From assembly GCF_016406305.1 (NCBI RefSeq), contig NZ_CP066369.1, positions 3,986,501 through 4,050,500 on the forward strand: DNA of 64,000 nt, written 5' to 3'. The notes under the pieces are model-generated. The model had not been told where the DNA came from and did no database searches. It worked only from the letters and a program-made list of their open reading frames with translations. Positions 9,688-21,000 of this stretch are shown piece by piece. The DNA is from Shewanella putrefaciens (GTDB taxonomy: Bacteria; Pseudomonadota; Gammaproteobacteria; Enterobacterales; Shewanellaceae). The stretch's first letter is position 1. Each line of letters starts with the position of its first letter. Made by a program: the position numbers and the translations under genes.

Positions 9688-12285
9688 TTAAACTGCAGTC
9701 TGGAAGATCACTTCCGCTGCTTTTTTAGTGTAAGAATCGATTTGGTCGAAGTTCAAGTAACGGTAAGTGTCAGCCGCAGTCGCGTCTAACTCTTTAGCGT
9801 ATGTTTGATATTCTTCCACCGATGGCAGACGACCCAAAAGTGCTGCAACCGCCGCTAACTCCGCAGACGCTAAGTAAACGTTAGCGCCTGTACCTAAACG
9901 GTTCGGGAAGTTACGGGTAGAAGTCGATACCACAGTCGAACCTTCGGCCACACGTGCTTGGTTACCCATACACAGTGAACAACCAGGGATCTCGATACGG
10001 GCGCCTACGCGACCGAAAATCGCATAGTAACCTTCTTCGGTCAGCTGATCTCTGTCCATCTTAGTCGGTGGTGCGATCCACAGACGAGTTGGCAGTGTCT
10101 TAGCAAACTTGTCTAACATCTTACCGGTCGCACGGAAGTGACCTATGTTAGTCATACAAGAACCAACGAACACTTCGTCAATCTTAGTTTGCGCAACAGA
10201 CGACAGTAATACCGCATCATCTGGATCATTAGGCGCACACAGGATTGGCTCTTTGATGTCGTTTAAGTCGATTTCGATAACTGCAGCGTACTCGGCATCT
10301 TTGTCGGCGCTCATCAGTTCAGGATTCGCTAACCACTCTTCCATACCTTTGATACGACGCTCGATGGTACGACGGTCACCGTAACCTTCGGCGATCATCC
10401 ACTTCAGCATAGTGATGTTCGAGTTTAGGTATTCGATGATAGGTTCTTTGTCTAACTTGATGGTACAACCGGCGGCAGAACGCTCGGCAGATGCGTCAGA
10501 CAGTTCGAATGCTTGCTCAACTTTCAGCGTTTCTAAGCCTTCGATTTCCAGTACGCGACCAGAGAAGATGTTCACTTTACCTTTCTTCTCAACGGTTAAC
10601 AGACCCATTTCAATCGCTTTTAATGGGATAGCATGTACTAGATCACGTAAGGTGATGCCAGGTTGCATCTTGCCTTTGAAACGCACTAATACTGACTCAG
10701 GCATGTCCAGAGGCATAACGCCCGTCGCCGCAGCAAACGCCACTAGGCCAGAACCCGCTGGGAATGAAATACCAATTGGGAAACGCGTATGTGAGTCACC
10801 ACCAGTACCAACGGTATCTGGTAATAACATACGGTTTAACCATGAGTGGATAACACCGTCACCTGGGCGCAGAGACACACCGCCACGGTTCATAATGAAG
10901 TCTGGCAGCGTGTGGTGAGTGTTTACGTCAACTGGCTTTGGATAGGCCGCAGTGTGGCAGAATGACTGCATAGTCAGGTCAGCACTGAAACCTAAACAGG
11001 CTAAGTCTTTCAGCTCGTCACGGGTCATAGGACCGGTAGTATCCTGTGAACCAACAGAAGTCATCTTAGGCTCGCAGTATTGGCCAGGACGCACACCGGC
11101 TACGCCACATGCCTTACCGACCATCTTCTGTGCCAGGGTATAACCCTTACCAGAATCAACGACATCCTGTGGACGCACGAATACGTCAGATGCAGGTAAA
11201 CCTAATACATCACGGGCTTTGTCGGTTAGACCACGGCCAATGATCAAAGGAATACGGCCACCCGCACGAACTTCGTCTAACAGTACGTCGGTTTTCAGGC
11301 TGAACTCAGAAATCACTTCATCTGAGCCATGACGCTTAACAACACCGGCATAGGGGTAAATGTCGATAACATCGCCCATTTCCATCTTGCTGACGTCAAG
11401 TTCGATTGGCAGAGCGCCCGCATCTTCCATAGTGTTGAAGAAAATCGGGGCAATTTTACCGCCTAAGCAGAAACCGCCAGCGCGTTTGTTGGGTACGAAT
11501 GGAATATCATCACCCATAAACCACAGCACTGAGTTAGTGGCTGATTTACGTGATGAACCTGTACCCACAACGTCTCCCACATACACGAGTGGGAAACCTT
11601 TGGTTTTCAGTTCTTCTAATTTCTTGATTGGACCAACTGAACCCGCTACATCAGGCTCGATACCATCACGGGCATTTTTCAGCATAGCTAAGGCGTGCAA
11701 TGGGATATCTGGACGTGACCAAGCATCGGGTGCCGGTGACAGGTCATCGGTGTTGGTTTCACCAGAGACTTTGAATACTGTCAGCGTCACTTTATCTTCA
11801 AGCTTTGGACGGCTTAAGTACCAATCAGCATTCGCCCACGCTTCAACGACTTGCTTAGCAAACTCATTACCCGCTTCCATCTTCTCAACCACATCGTGGA
11901 AAGAATCAAACATCAGTAGGGTATGAGCGAGGGCTTTAACGGCCAATGGTGCGAGGGCTGGATTGTCCAGTTGCGCAATCAGAGGTTCGATGTTATAGCC
12001 GCCTTGCATAGTGCCTAATAACTCGGTAGCACGCTCAGCAGATAGGATAGGTGAAGAGACAGTGCCTTTGGCTACTGCATCTAAGAAAGCAGCTTTAACA
12101 TAAGCGGCTTCATCAACACCGGGGGGAATTCGATTTTCGAGCAGGTCGAGAACGAAAGCCTCTTCACCTGCGGGTGGATTTTGAACCAATTTAACCAGTT
12201 CAGCCACTTGATGTGCATCTAATGGCTTAGGGACTACGCCCTCTGCAGCACGTTCTGCGACGTGTTTACGATATGCTTCTAGCAC
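9688..12285 (-). CDS. acnB: Bifunctional aconitate hydratase B / 2-methylisocitrate dehydratase
   Basis: AcnB interconverts citrate and isocitrate in the TCA cycle and is also an iron/oxygen-responsive RNA binder in E. coli. I place the start at a GTG (12285) beginning [13 protein letters not shown]; it gives 865 residues, the exact E. coli length, with AGAGGA eight bases upstream. The longer frame from 12318 is not needed. Order: N-terminal HEAT-like domain, swivel domain 4, then catalytic domains. The [4Fe-4S] cysteines lie in [12 protein letters not shown] and [11 protein letters not shown]. The gene stands alone. Confidence 0.96.
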   Translation of the reverse strand: MLEAYRKHVAERAAEGVVPKPLDAHQVAELVKLVQNPPAGEEAFVLDLLENRIPPGVDEAAYVKAAFLDAVAKGTVSSPILSAERATELLGTMQGGYNIEPLIAQLDNPALAPLAVKALAHTLLMFDSFHDVVEKMEAGNEFAKQVVEAWANADWYLSRPKLEDKVTLTVFKVSGETNTDDLSPAPDAWSRPDIPLHALAMLKNARDGIEPDVAGSVGPIKKLEELKTKGFPLVYVGDVVGTGSSRKSATNSVLWFMGDDIPFVPNKRAGGFCLGGKIAPIFFNTMEDAGALPIELDVSKMEMGDVIDIYPYAGVVKRHGSDEVISEFSLKTDVLLDEVRAGGRIPLIIGRGLTDKARDVLGLPASDVFVRPQDVVDSGKGYTLAQKMVGKACGVAGVRPGQYCEPKMTSVGSQDTTGPMTRDELKDLACLGFSADLTMQSFCHTAAYPKPVDVNTHHTLPDFIMNRGGVSLRPGDGVIHSWLNRMLLPDTVGTGGDSHTRFPIGISFPAGSGLVAFAAATGVMPLDMPESVLVRFKGKMQPGITLRDLVHAIPLKAIEMGLLTVEKKGKVNIFSGRVLEIEGLETLKVEQAFELSDASAERSAAGCTIKLDKEPIIEYLNSNITMLKWMIAEGYGDRRTIERRIKGMEEWLANPELMSADKDAEYAAVIEIDLNDIKEPILCAPNDPDDAVLLSSVAQTKIDEVFVGSCMTNIGHFRATGKMLDKFAKTLPTRLWIAPPTKMDRDQLTEEGYYAIFGRVGARIEIPGCSLCMGNQARVAEGSTVVSTSTRNFPNRLGTGANVYLASAELAAVAALLGRLPSVEEYQTYAKELDATAADTYRYLNFDQIDSYTKKAAEVIFQTAV

Positions 12286-12719
12286 GGCAACATTCCTCTT
12301 TGTTTGGCGCTCTAACAACGAAACTGCACGTCTTCTTTATTGAAGCTGACAGTCCGACATGATCGACCCGTATTTCCGGCCAGCAGTATACTACAGCTTT
12401 GCAAAAGTATGAATCAGGTCACACTCGACGAAAGACGAAATAAGGGCTAAATCCGGCGGCGATGCCCAACTTACGGGAAGAATAAAACAAGGGAAATTAG
12501 ACAATAGTTTGAAAACTGATAAAAAATCATATGTGACAAATAGTTACCTATTCTTCACAAATTTGAAATTAAACAAGATTTTTTCAGCGCTATGGCTTAA
12601 ATATGCGTAAATATTTCTCAACTTTGTGGGTTTTGGCTTTTAAGATGCAGCACAAAAACTTACACTCAAGCGCTATTTATCGCATCATTAAGTGATTGCA
12701 CCAGTCCATCGGAGTACCA
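12286..12719. other. Intergenic region between the divergent acnB and hxpB genes
   Basis: This 434-bp gap holds the acnB promoter candidate (12385-12413) and AT-rich DNA before hxpB. I looked for CRP and FNR sites and found none convincing; TGTGACAAATAGTTAC near 12533 is only a half match. Confidence 0.6.
12385..12413 (-). promoter_or_regulatory. Likely acnB promoter
   Basis: On the minus strand TTCATA, a 17-base spacer and TATACT, giving a leader of about 95 nt before the GTG start. Confidence 0.45.
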
Positions 12720-13379
12720 ATGACAACCCTTAATATTCAAGCCGTTATTTTTGATATGGATGGCGTTTTAATTGATTCAGAACCCCTATGGCAACGCGTC
12801 GAATATGAAGTGTTATCCGCCCTCGGTGTGCCAGTGACTATAGAAACGATTCAACAAACCACGGGGCTACGTATCGACCAATGTGTCGACTATTGGTATC
12901 ACAAAGCGCCTTGGGCAGACTACGACAACGCCAAGGTCAGTCAATCCATTGTTGACAAAGTTGCTGAAGAAATTCGGCAAATCGGTGAGCCTATGCCTGG
13001 TGTTCAGCAAGCCATGGAATACTGCCAATCCAAAGGATTAAAAATAGGCTTAGCGACCTCATCCCCAACAGCTTTGATCGATGCAGTGCTAACAAGACTT
13101 AAGCTTAAGGGCCAATTTATGGCGGTAGAATCAGCAGAGGCGCTCACCTACGGCAAACCGCATCCCGAGGTTTACCTCAATTGTGCTGCCGCTCTAGGAG
13201 TCGACCCACGTTATTGCCTTGCCATAGAAGACTCTTTCAATGGCCTGATTGCGGCCCGAGCCGCCAATATGCAGACGGTTGCTATCCCAGCACCAGAACA
13301 ACGCGGCGAGGCCAAATGGATAGTTGCTCACCATCAAGCCGACACTTTGCTCGCATTACCCAAGGTATTAACGGCGTAA
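12720..13379 (+). CDS. hxpB: HAD-family sugar-phosphate phosphatase (HxpB/YniC-like)
   Basis: A 219-residue HAD hydrolase, subfamily IA. Motif I is FDMDGVLIDSEPLW with nucleophile Asp, motif II is LATSSP, the Lys is in YGKPHPEVYL, and motif IV is AIEDSFNGL. Overall it resembles E. coli HxpB (YniC), which dephosphorylates hexitol phosphates and 2-deoxyglucose-6-phosphate; HAD substrates are broad, so the exact one is uncertain. ATG at 12720 is chosen over TTG at 12696 because GGAG lies 5 bases before it. Confidence 0.85.
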   Translation: MTTLNIQAVIFDMDGVLIDSEPLWQRVEYEVLSALGVPVTIETIQQTTGLRIDQCVDYWYHKAPWADYDNAKVSQSIVDKVAEEIRQIGEPMPGVQQAMEYCQSKGLKIGLATSSPTALIDAVLTRLKLKGQFMAVESAEALTYGKPHPEVYLNCAAALGVDPRYCLAIEDSFNGLIAARAANMQTVAIPAPEQRGEAKWIVAHHQADTLLALPKVLTA

Positions 13380-13392
13380 GCCTACTCTAGAT

Positions 13393-13420
13393 TCTAGGCT
13401 CTAGGCTCTAGGCTCTAGGC
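13393..13420. repeat. Tandem 7-bp repeat (TCTAGGC x4)
   Basis: Four contiguous TCTAGGC units directly after hxpB, preceded by CTCTAGATTC. The same CTAG-rich vocabulary recurs at 31901-31925, 32990-33030 and 42210-42230. Confidence 0.9.
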
Positions 13421-13464
13421 GCGAAAATGGTTATCCCATTATTAGCGTTGCATGCATCCATATA

Positions 13465-13497
13465 GTAAAAAAGCCAGACATCTGTCTGGCTTTTTAC
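13465..13497. terminator. Bidirectional terminator between hxpB and the M13 peptidase gene
   Basis: AAAAAAGCCAGACA, TC, TGTCTGGCTTTTT: a long stem with A and T runs on both sides, between two convergent genes. Confidence 0.85.
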
Positions 13498-13512
13498 TTA
13501 TAACTGAATGGA

Positions 13513-15555
13513 TTACCAGATTTTTACGCGCTCTTCTGGTTTTAAGTACATCTTATCGCTCTCTTTCAACTCAAAGGCTTTGTAGAAAGCTTCGATATTG
13601 CGCGGCGTACCCATTGCACGGTAATGGCTAGGTGAGTGGGGATCGGTCAGCAAACGACGTCCCAGCTCTTCATCGCGATAGTTACGGCGCCACACTTGCG
13701 ACCAACCAACAAAGAAACGCTGCTCGCCCGTTAAGCCGTCGATAACAGGTGCAGGCTTGCCGTTTAAGCTCATCAGATAAGAGCGAGCTGCGACGGTTAA
13801 GCCACCTAAGTCACCGATGTTTTCCCCTAAGGTCAAATCACCATTAACGAATTTGCCGGGCAATGCTTCATAGCCAGAATACTGGGCCGAAAGCTGTTTG
13901 CCACGCTTTTGGAATTCTTCACGGTCTTTATCCGACCACCAATCACGCAGATTACCGTCACCGTCGTACTTAGCGCCTTGATCATCGAAACCATGGCTGA
14001 TTTCATGGCCGATCACAGCGCCGATACCACCGTAGTTCACCGCATCATCGGCCTCCATGTTGAAGAATGGCGGCTGCAAAATAGCGGCAGGGAACACGAT
14101 TTCGTTACTGACAGGACTGTAATACGCGTTCACCGTTTGTGGTGTCATATGCCACTCAGTGCGATCGATAGGCTTGCCTAACTTGTTTAACATATCTTGA
14201 TATTCAAACTGGGCGTAACGCATATAGTTACCCACCAGCTCGTCGGATTTGATCTCTAAGCCCGAGTAATCTCTCCACTTATCTGGATAACCGATTTTAT
14301 AGGTAAATTTAGCCAGTTTTTCCTGGGCGGCCACCTTAGTTTCAGGCGTCATCCACTCGAGTTCATTGATGCTGACTTCAAAACCTTTGATCAAGTTTTT
14401 GATCATGGTTTCCATACGCGCTTTGGCTTCTGGCTTGAAGTATTGCTTAACGTACTCTTCACCCACTAGCTCGCCTATCACTTGGTCGGCACCATCGACC
14501 GCTTTTTTCCAGCGAGGCTGCTGCTCTTCAATACCCATTAAGGTTTTGCTCTTAAAGGCGAAGTTCAAATCGACAAAGTCTTTACTTAACAATTCTGCGT
14601 AACTGTCCACTAAGTGGAAGGTTAAATAATCCTGCCAAGCAGAAACGGGGAAAGCATCAAAATTTGCCCCTAGCTTTTCAAAATAAGAAGGCTGACGCAC
14701 AACGACTTCTGTCACTTTATCGCCAAAACCGGCACTCGCGGCGAAGGCATTAAAATCGAACTTGCCCGTTAACTGTTGCAGTTCAGCGCGATCGCGCTTG
14801 TTGTAGGCCTTATTCGCATCACGGGATTCAACGCGACTCCACTGACTTTGCGCCAACATCAATTCGATATCCGCGACACTTTTGGCCGCCCGCTTAGCAT
14901 CCTTATAACCCGCCTCTGTCAATATGTCGGTGACATACTTAGCCATCGCTTGGCGATTAGCGGCAAACTTAGGATCATCCTTAAGGTAGTAATCACGATC
15001 CGGCAGAGTGAGGCCAGACTGGCTTAAATACACCGCATATTGGGTCGAATTTTTTGCGTCATTGTTAACAAAAAAACCAAAGGGAATGCTGGCACCACTC
15101 GTCAGTAACTTACCCATGACTGCGGGTAAATCGGCATGGGTTTTCGCACTGGCGATATCATTTAATAACGGATTAAGTGGTGCAACGCCTAAGGTTTCCA
15201 GCAAATCGGTATTCATAAAGCTGGCATTAAAATCACCGATCTTCTGCTCATTAGAGCCCGCCGCGGGATTCTTTTTCGCGGACACTTCATCGATGATCTT
15301 TTTCAATGCATCTTGGCTTTGATCGTAGAGCACAGAAAATGCGCCGTAGTTAGATTTATCGGCAGGTATAGGCGTATTCGCTAACCACTTACCGTTGACG
15401 CTGTAATAGAAATCGTCTTGGTGACGTACAGAGGTATCAAAGTTTTGTAATTCAATACCAGAAACCGCGGTAGCTTCCGTTTTAGGCTCGCTGCTGCAAG
15501 CCGCTAAACCTAAACTCAAGGCGATCCCCAGAGCCAGTGTGCTAATTTTCTTCAT
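13513..15555 (-). CDS. M13 (neprilysin/PepO) family metallopeptidase lipoprotein
   Basis: A 680-residue zinc endopeptidase exported as a lipoprotein (signal with LGLAACSSEP, Cys near residue 20). It has an N-terminal M13 domain, then the catalytic domain with HEISH at 517-521 in VIGHEISHGFDDQGA, and the downstream GENIGDLGGL carrying the third zinc ligand Glu. The NAYY motif typical of the family is present, as is a conserved C-terminal end KMYLKPEERVKIW. It probably degrades oligopeptides in the periplasm. It lies about 200 bp after the patatin gene, separated by a terminator. Confidence 0.93.
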   Translation of the reverse strand: MKKISTLALGIALSLGLAACSSEPKTEATAVSGIELQNFDTSVRHQDDFYYSVNGKWLANTPIPADKSNYGAFSVLYDQSQDALKKIIDEVSAKKNPAAGSNEQKIGDFNASFMNTDLLETLGVAPLNPLLNDIASAKTHADLPAVMGKLLTSGASIPFGFFVNNDAKNSTQYAVYLSQSGLTLPDRDYYLKDDPKFAANRQAMAKYVTDILTEAGYKDAKRAAKSVADIELMLAQSQWSRVESRDANKAYNKRDRAELQQLTGKFDFNAFAASAGFGDKVTEVVVRQPSYFEKLGANFDAFPVSAWQDYLTFHLVDSYAELLSKDFVDLNFAFKSKTLMGIEEQQPRWKKAVDGADQVIGELVGEEYVKQYFKPEAKARMETMIKNLIKGFEVSINELEWMTPETKVAAQEKLAKFTYKIGYPDKWRDYSGLEIKSDELVGNYMRYAQFEYQDMLNKLGKPIDRTEWHMTPQTVNAYYSPVSNEIVFPAAILQPPFFNMEADDAVNYGGIGAVIGHEISHGFDDQGAKYDGDGNLRDWWSDKDREEFQKRGKQLSAQYSGYEALPGKFVNGDLTLGENIGDLGGLTVAARSYLMSLNGKPAPVIDGLTGEQRFFVGWSQVWRRNYRDEELGRRLLTDPHSPSHYRAMGTPRNIEAFYKAFELKESDKMYLKPEERVKIW

Positions 15556-15693
15556 TGTTTTCCCCAGCTTCCGTTGAGAGTGTTATTTATTTTTCCGCAA
15601 AACCTTAGCATCTTGCCCTGCCCCGCAGTAGCAAGATTTTGTAAAAGGATATGACATTTTAGTGACTATTTTGACGATTCTCGTCAGCACTCT

Positions 15694-15724
15694 GGCAAAA
15701 AAAAGGCATGATACCAGTCATGCC
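15694..15724 (-). terminator. Intrinsic terminator of the patatin gene
   Basis: On the minus strand GGCATGA, loop CTGGTA, TCATGCC is followed by eight T. It lies 30 bp after the patatin stop codon. Confidence 0.85.
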
Positions 15725-15754
15725 CTTATTGTTTAGCTGTGGCTAAATTATTGT

Positions 15755-17971
15755 CTAAAAGGCTTTACCTACAAATAAATAGAAGGATTTATCACCCATA
15801 TCTGTGATCCCAAAGCCCAGTGCTGCGGGTCCCATAGAGGTATCTGTACCTATGTACAAACTCGAGGCGTAGATAAGATCGGATAGGCTAACATCGGACC
15901 TTTCATACCAAACATTTCCTGCCTCTAAACTCCAACCTAGGTACAAAGGATAATCCGTCATCCCTAAGGCATCGCGCCCCAAGTCATACTGATAGATAAA
16001 GGCGCCAAAGATTTTATGTGCGCCATTCAATGAGTCTTTGTGGTAACCCGAAAGGTTTAAGAAGCCGCCGAGCTCGGAGAGGTGCAGCGTATTAACGCCA
16101 TCATTACTGTTAGTGGCAAGTGAGGTTTTACCCACAAAAGCATGGTTGCCCACACTGAGCGCCCCTTTCCAGTCGGCCTCGACCTGCACGCTGTATTCAT
16201 TTTCATTGTTATCGACAATATCGGCGAAATCCTCATTACGCACATAGACGTTTAAGGTGACGCGATTACCCGAGGTCGGGAAACTGATGCTATCTAAACT
16301 GTCATAACCAAATTTGAAATAGGCGCCGTAGGAGTCAAAATCTAAATCCTCAGTGAGCCAAGCATCGTTAACGATGGAACCTTTCTCTCCCACCAGCCCG
16401 AGCTCAATCATGCCCTGTAGAATAAAGTTATACCCTATACCCAGTTCGATAGTTTGGGTTCTCTTATCGAAATCGAAGACACGATTGTTATTGTCGTATA
16501 AGTCCCAACTTTGGTTATCGTACTGATAACGCGCGCGACTATAAAATTCTTGATCCCTATCCAAAGGCTGATAGAACTCAGTGCCAAATAATTTTTCAAA
16601 CCCGAGTTTAACTTCATTACGCCATTCGCCACCGTTGCGGGTGAGATCCGTCATAGTGTAAGCCATATCGAAGGTGATATTCGAATCAGCACTAAAGTCA
16701 TCCTCCCAATTAAAGCCCAGTTGGAAATAATTAGGCCCCCAGGATTTCGCTTTAGTGGTCACAGTAAGTATGCGGCCGTCTTCACCATCAACAAATTCGG
16801 CATCGACACGCTCAAATTTGTTGAGGGAGTAAATACGTTTTAATGCTTCGTTCAACTCATCTTTAGTGACCGATTGCCCTTCTTTAAGCTCTAAGGTTTC
16901 CTTCAATAGATTGAGGCTCACCTTAGATTGGTTATCGAACACAATTTCCTCAATGGGATGACTCACATCAGCGATAAGCACTTTGCTCTTGGTCTTTTTG
17001 GCAGCAACGTAAGCAGCATATTCCTCAGGACTCACACTCATACCGCTCAGCTTATCGAGCTGGCCGTTGGCGGCTTCTTTACCTAAGGTTAATGCCAACG
17101 GCATGATAGTAAAATCTGTGGTGCTTAAGGCATCGATCGCCGGACGGATCAACACATCATTCTCTGTCAGCAGCTCCTTTTGCTTGGCGGTGCTGGCATT
17201 GGTCAGGAAGTTGGACAGCTGATCCAGTACCGCTATGGTACTGTCTAATTTGTCTTTTTTTACCAGAGGAGAGCCAATATCGACGGCAATAATGATATCG
17301 GCGCCCATAGCTTTAACCACATCTATGGGCATGTTGTTGGCAATACCGCCATCGACGAGCAACTTTCCATCAATTTGTGTAGGTTGCAGCGCACCGGGTA
17401 CAGTGGCAGAGGCTTGCATCGCCTTAACTATGCTGCCATGGTTGATAACCACGGGTAAGCTGGTTTCTAAGTCGGTCGCCACCGCTCGGTAGGGAATGGC
17501 TAAATCATCAAAATCACCAAACTGACTGACTAAATCCGTTGATTGACGCAATAGCTGCGACATGGTCTGGCCACGCAGTAAACCACTAGGCGCCTTCACT
17601 TCACCTTCGTTGTAACCAATGTTCAGCGGAATATTGTAGCGATCCCTTAGTTGTTTATCCCTGTAGCTCAACACATTACGTGGGATGGTATCCGAGTAGC
17701 CGCTGTCCCAATTGACGCCCATCATAATGGCTTCGACCTCACTCGCACTGTAACCCAGTGAGTACATGCCAGCGACATAGGCGCCGATACTCGTACCGGC
17801 AATGTAATCGACTGGAATATGGTGTTCTTCCAATATTTTGAGCACCCCTACGTGGGCAGCCCCCTTGGCACCACCACCGCTGAGTACCAGCCCGATTTTG
17901 GGCCGTTCGGCCGCCATTAAGGGAGTGAGGAACAAACATAAAAAGAGAGAAGCGAGTATTTTACGCATCAT
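15755..17971 (-). CDS. Patatin-like phospholipase with POTRA and beta-barrel (type Vd)
   Basis: A 738-residue outer-membrane protein. Order: signal peptide ending near MAAE (about 20), patatin domain (23-230) with oxyanion loop GGGAKGAAH, nucleophile in GTSIG (S61) and the DGG catalytic Asp (D207), then a POTRA-like segment (about 330-400), then a C-terminal 16-strand-type barrel ending in Phe. This is the PlpD/type Vd layout, in which a phospholipase passenger is joined to its own barrel; whether it is released is unknown. Two ATGs are adjacent at the start and cannot be told apart. It lies 77 bp downstream of the large sensor gene and may be cotranscribed with it. Confidence 0.9.
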   Translation of the reverse strand: MMRKILASLFLCLFLTPLMAAERPKIGLVLSGGGAKGAAHVGVLKILEEHHIPVDYIAGTSIGAYVAGMYSLGYSASEVEAIMMGVNWDSGYSDTIPRNVLSYRDKQLRDRYNIPLNIGYNEGEVKAPSGLLRGQTMSQLLRQSTDLVSQFGDFDDLAIPYRAVATDLETSLPVVINHGSIVKAMQASATVPGALQPTQIDGKLLVDGGIANNMPIDVVKAMGADIIIAVDIGSPLVKKDKLDSTIAVLDQLSNFLTNASTAKQKELLTENDVLIRPAIDALSTTDFTIMPLALTLGKEAANGQLDKLSGMSVSPEEYAAYVAAKKTKSKVLIADVSHPIEEIVFDNQSKVSLNLLKETLELKEGQSVTKDELNEALKRIYSLNKFERVDAEFVDGEDGRILTVTTKAKSWGPNYFQLGFNWEDDFSADSNITFDMAYTMTDLTRNGGEWRNEVKLGFEKLFGTEFYQPLDRDQEFYSRARYQYDNQSWDLYDNNNRVFDFDKRTQTIELGIGYNFILQGMIELGLVGEKGSIVNDAWLTEDLDFDSYGAYFKFGYDSLDSISFPTSGNRVTLNVYVRNEDFADIVDNNENEYSVQVEADWKGALSVGNHAFVGKTSLATNSNDGVNTLHLSELGGFLNLSGYHKDSLNGAHKIFGAFIYQYDLGRDALGMTDYPLYLGWSLEAGNVWYERSDVSLSDLIYASSLYIGTDTSMGPAALGFGITDMGDKSFYLFVGKAF

Positions 17972-18048
17972 AATTGGCTACTTTTTATAGAATAAAAATT
18001 CGAGTTATATTAACAAACTTAAGTATTTAACCGTCAGTCATATTTTAT

Positions 18049-21000
18049 CTAAATCGACTCAATTTGATCATCTGTTACTAGATATTGTTCAAAGTCAGTG
18101 GCCGACATAGGTTTAGCAAAATAGTAACCTTGGATAATATAACAGCCTCGACTAAAGACCTGCTCCAACTGTTCTACTGTCTCTATCCCTTCGGCAACCA
18201 CATTCAGTTTTAGGTTACGTGCTAATTCAATAATACTGCTGACAATGGCCTGATCGGCGGAGTTAGTCGCTATATCAATTAAAAATGAACGGTCAATTTT
18301 TAAGGTATTCACGTCAAAATGGCGCAAATAGGCCAGAGAAGAATAACCAGTGCCAAAGTCATCGATGGCAACTTCGATACCGAGGGATTTTAATTGCGTC
18401 AAATGACTCTTTGCCACCTGTAACTCTTTCATCAATACCCCTTCGGTAATTTCAAGCCCTAGGTATGAGGTTGGCATTTGAGTTTCTGCAAGTATTTGTT
18501 TTACGCCCTCGATAAAATCGGGTTGGCGGAAATGAATCGCCGAAATATTGACCGATAACTTGAAGGGTTCGGCGTACGTCTTAACCCATTTAGCCCCATG
18601 CACACAGGCTTGACGTAGCACCCAACGATCGATCTCAACAATCAAACCACAGGCTTCCGCCACCTTAATGAAAATATCGGGGCGAATAAATCCTTCCTTC
18701 GGATGACGCCAACGGATCAAGGCCTCCATTCCGATAAACCGATCGCCACGTAGAATATCAATTTGCGGTTGATAGTAGAGTTCAAACTCTTCCCGCTCTA
18801 TGGCTTTACGTAGATCGGCTTCTAGGCGTAAATGGTATAGCGCCTGAGTATTACGCTCCGATGAATAGTATTTAAAATTACCTCGCCCTTCCTCCTTGGC
18901 GTGGTACATCGCGAGGTCGGCATTTTTGATAAAGGCCTCGGGCTGCACCGCATCGTCGGGCCAAATACTGATCCCTATGCTAGTCGAAATGTAAAACTCA
19001 CGGCCAAACAGTTTAAAGGGGGCCTTTATTTGGTCTAGCAGCCGTTCGGCCAAATGATTGATCTCATCTAAACTATTCGCGTTTTTCAATAGGATAACAA
19101 ACTCATCGCCGCCAAACCGGCAGAGTAAATGCTCACTCCCTATGCATGATTGGAGACGATTAGAGGCCTCCACCAGCAAGGCATCCCCCATGCTATGCCC
19201 ATAGGAATCATTAACATGTTTAAATCTATCGAGGTCGAGGAACAATAATGCGAGCTTATCACCCGTTTGCTGCGCCACCTGTATCGACTGTAACAAACGA
19301 CTCGAAAACAAAGATCGATTGGATAATCCCGTCAGCACATCATAATTTGCCAACCGCCGCAAATCGGCTTCGGTGCGTTTTCGCTCGGTAATATCCGAAA
19401 ATACAATAACATAATGAACTATATCTTCATGTGCCGAATGCATCACCGACACGTTGAGCCATACTGGGTACAGCAATCCATTCTGCCCCATTAACTCCCG
19501 CTCCCCCGTCCAAGAGGTATCTTGCCCAAGTAACTGAGCCACTTCGGTAGAGAGGCCATCCCTCATTTGCACAAATTGGGAAAATGATTGCCCAATTAAA
19601 TCCGTTTGTTCAGTACCGATAATATGCTGCGCCGCATGGTTGGCCACGCGAATATTTTCATCGGCATCTAAAATCAACACACCTTCCGACGTATTCTCAA
19701 AGGCTTGAGCAAGTAAATTCACTTCATCTTCAAGCTGGCGCTGTACTGTGATATCACTATAAATACCGGCAACCCGCTCTATTTCATGGGTTTGCCTATG
19801 ACGAGCCACGGGGCGCCCTCGGACCCTTAACCACCCCCAATTGCCATCTTTACGCAGGTAACGATATTCGGCCTCGAAACGGTCCTGCTCACCTGTGAGC
19901 ATGCTGTTCCACTTCTCTACCGCCTGATTTTTATCCTGTGGATGCACAGGGAGCTCCTCGAGCGGCACCACGATTTCATTGGCATGGGTGCCTAGCACGG
20001 CCCCCCTATTATCGAGATAAAAACACTGAGTCTCTTTACGCCACTCCCACAGATCGGAGTCACTGCCGCGCAGCGCCTGCCTAAGGCGTTCATCGCTCTC
20101 GGTAAGCGCTTGGTTCATATTCATAAACGTGCGGACTTGCCGTTGCCTATACCAAGCCAAACTCAGTGCCACAATAGAAAAGATCAGCAGCAACACACCT
20201 TTAAATCCTTGTGTTAACCACCAATGTTGCTCGACAGAAAAGGGATAGGAAAAGGGTTTATCGGACCATACACCATTAACTTGGCTCAGGATCTCTAAAA
20301 CATAGTGCCCAGCATCTAGGCCTGCGAGGTTGATCTGTGACTCACCTTGCAGCAAGACATAATGGCCTTCTTCGCCTTGATAACGTAAACGGTACTTAAA
20401 TTGAATTGGAGAATCATCAAGATAATCCAAATTGGTGATCTGTAGACTCACCATCTTGGCATCGGGCTTAATGGTCGTCATCGGCTTTGGCAGAAGCGAT
20501 ACTTCGGTGGCACTATCGTAGTAAACGGAAACGGACTCGAGCATCACGTGATCATCGGTAATACGATTAGCCAGCTTATCCACATCCAAGTGCATCACCC
20601 CTTCGGGGGTGCCTAAATAAAGTCCCGAATTTAGAGAATAAAAATACGCCCCCTCATTCATCTCATCGGAAATAAAACCGTCGAGTTGATTCAATACCCT
20701 AATAGTCCCCGCCTGTTTATCTTGGCGAATCAGGGAATCGGCGCAGGCGATTAAATGAGCATTCTCCGTCTTTTGGATAAAAAATACTGAGCTGCAATTG
20801 ACCTGCCACTGGGTGGTTAAAGAGGCTAACTGTCCCGTCTGCTCGCGGTATTCAAATAAGCCTTTTTCATAGGTGCCAAACCACATCACCCCAGGTGACA
20901 TTTCTTCCAGATGGCTCACTGTCGGCGTTGAAGCTAAAGCGCTAAATAAGCCCATTTGATTATGGAATTCATTTTGACCATCGATATAGCCAAACACTTT

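Noticed and set aside
9688..12318. acnB starting at TTG 12318
   Set aside because: GTG 12285 gives the exact E. coli length and N-terminus and has a good ribosome site.
12530..12560. CRP site upstream of acnB/hxpB
   Set aside because: TGTGA is present, but the second half reads GTTAC instead of TCACA.
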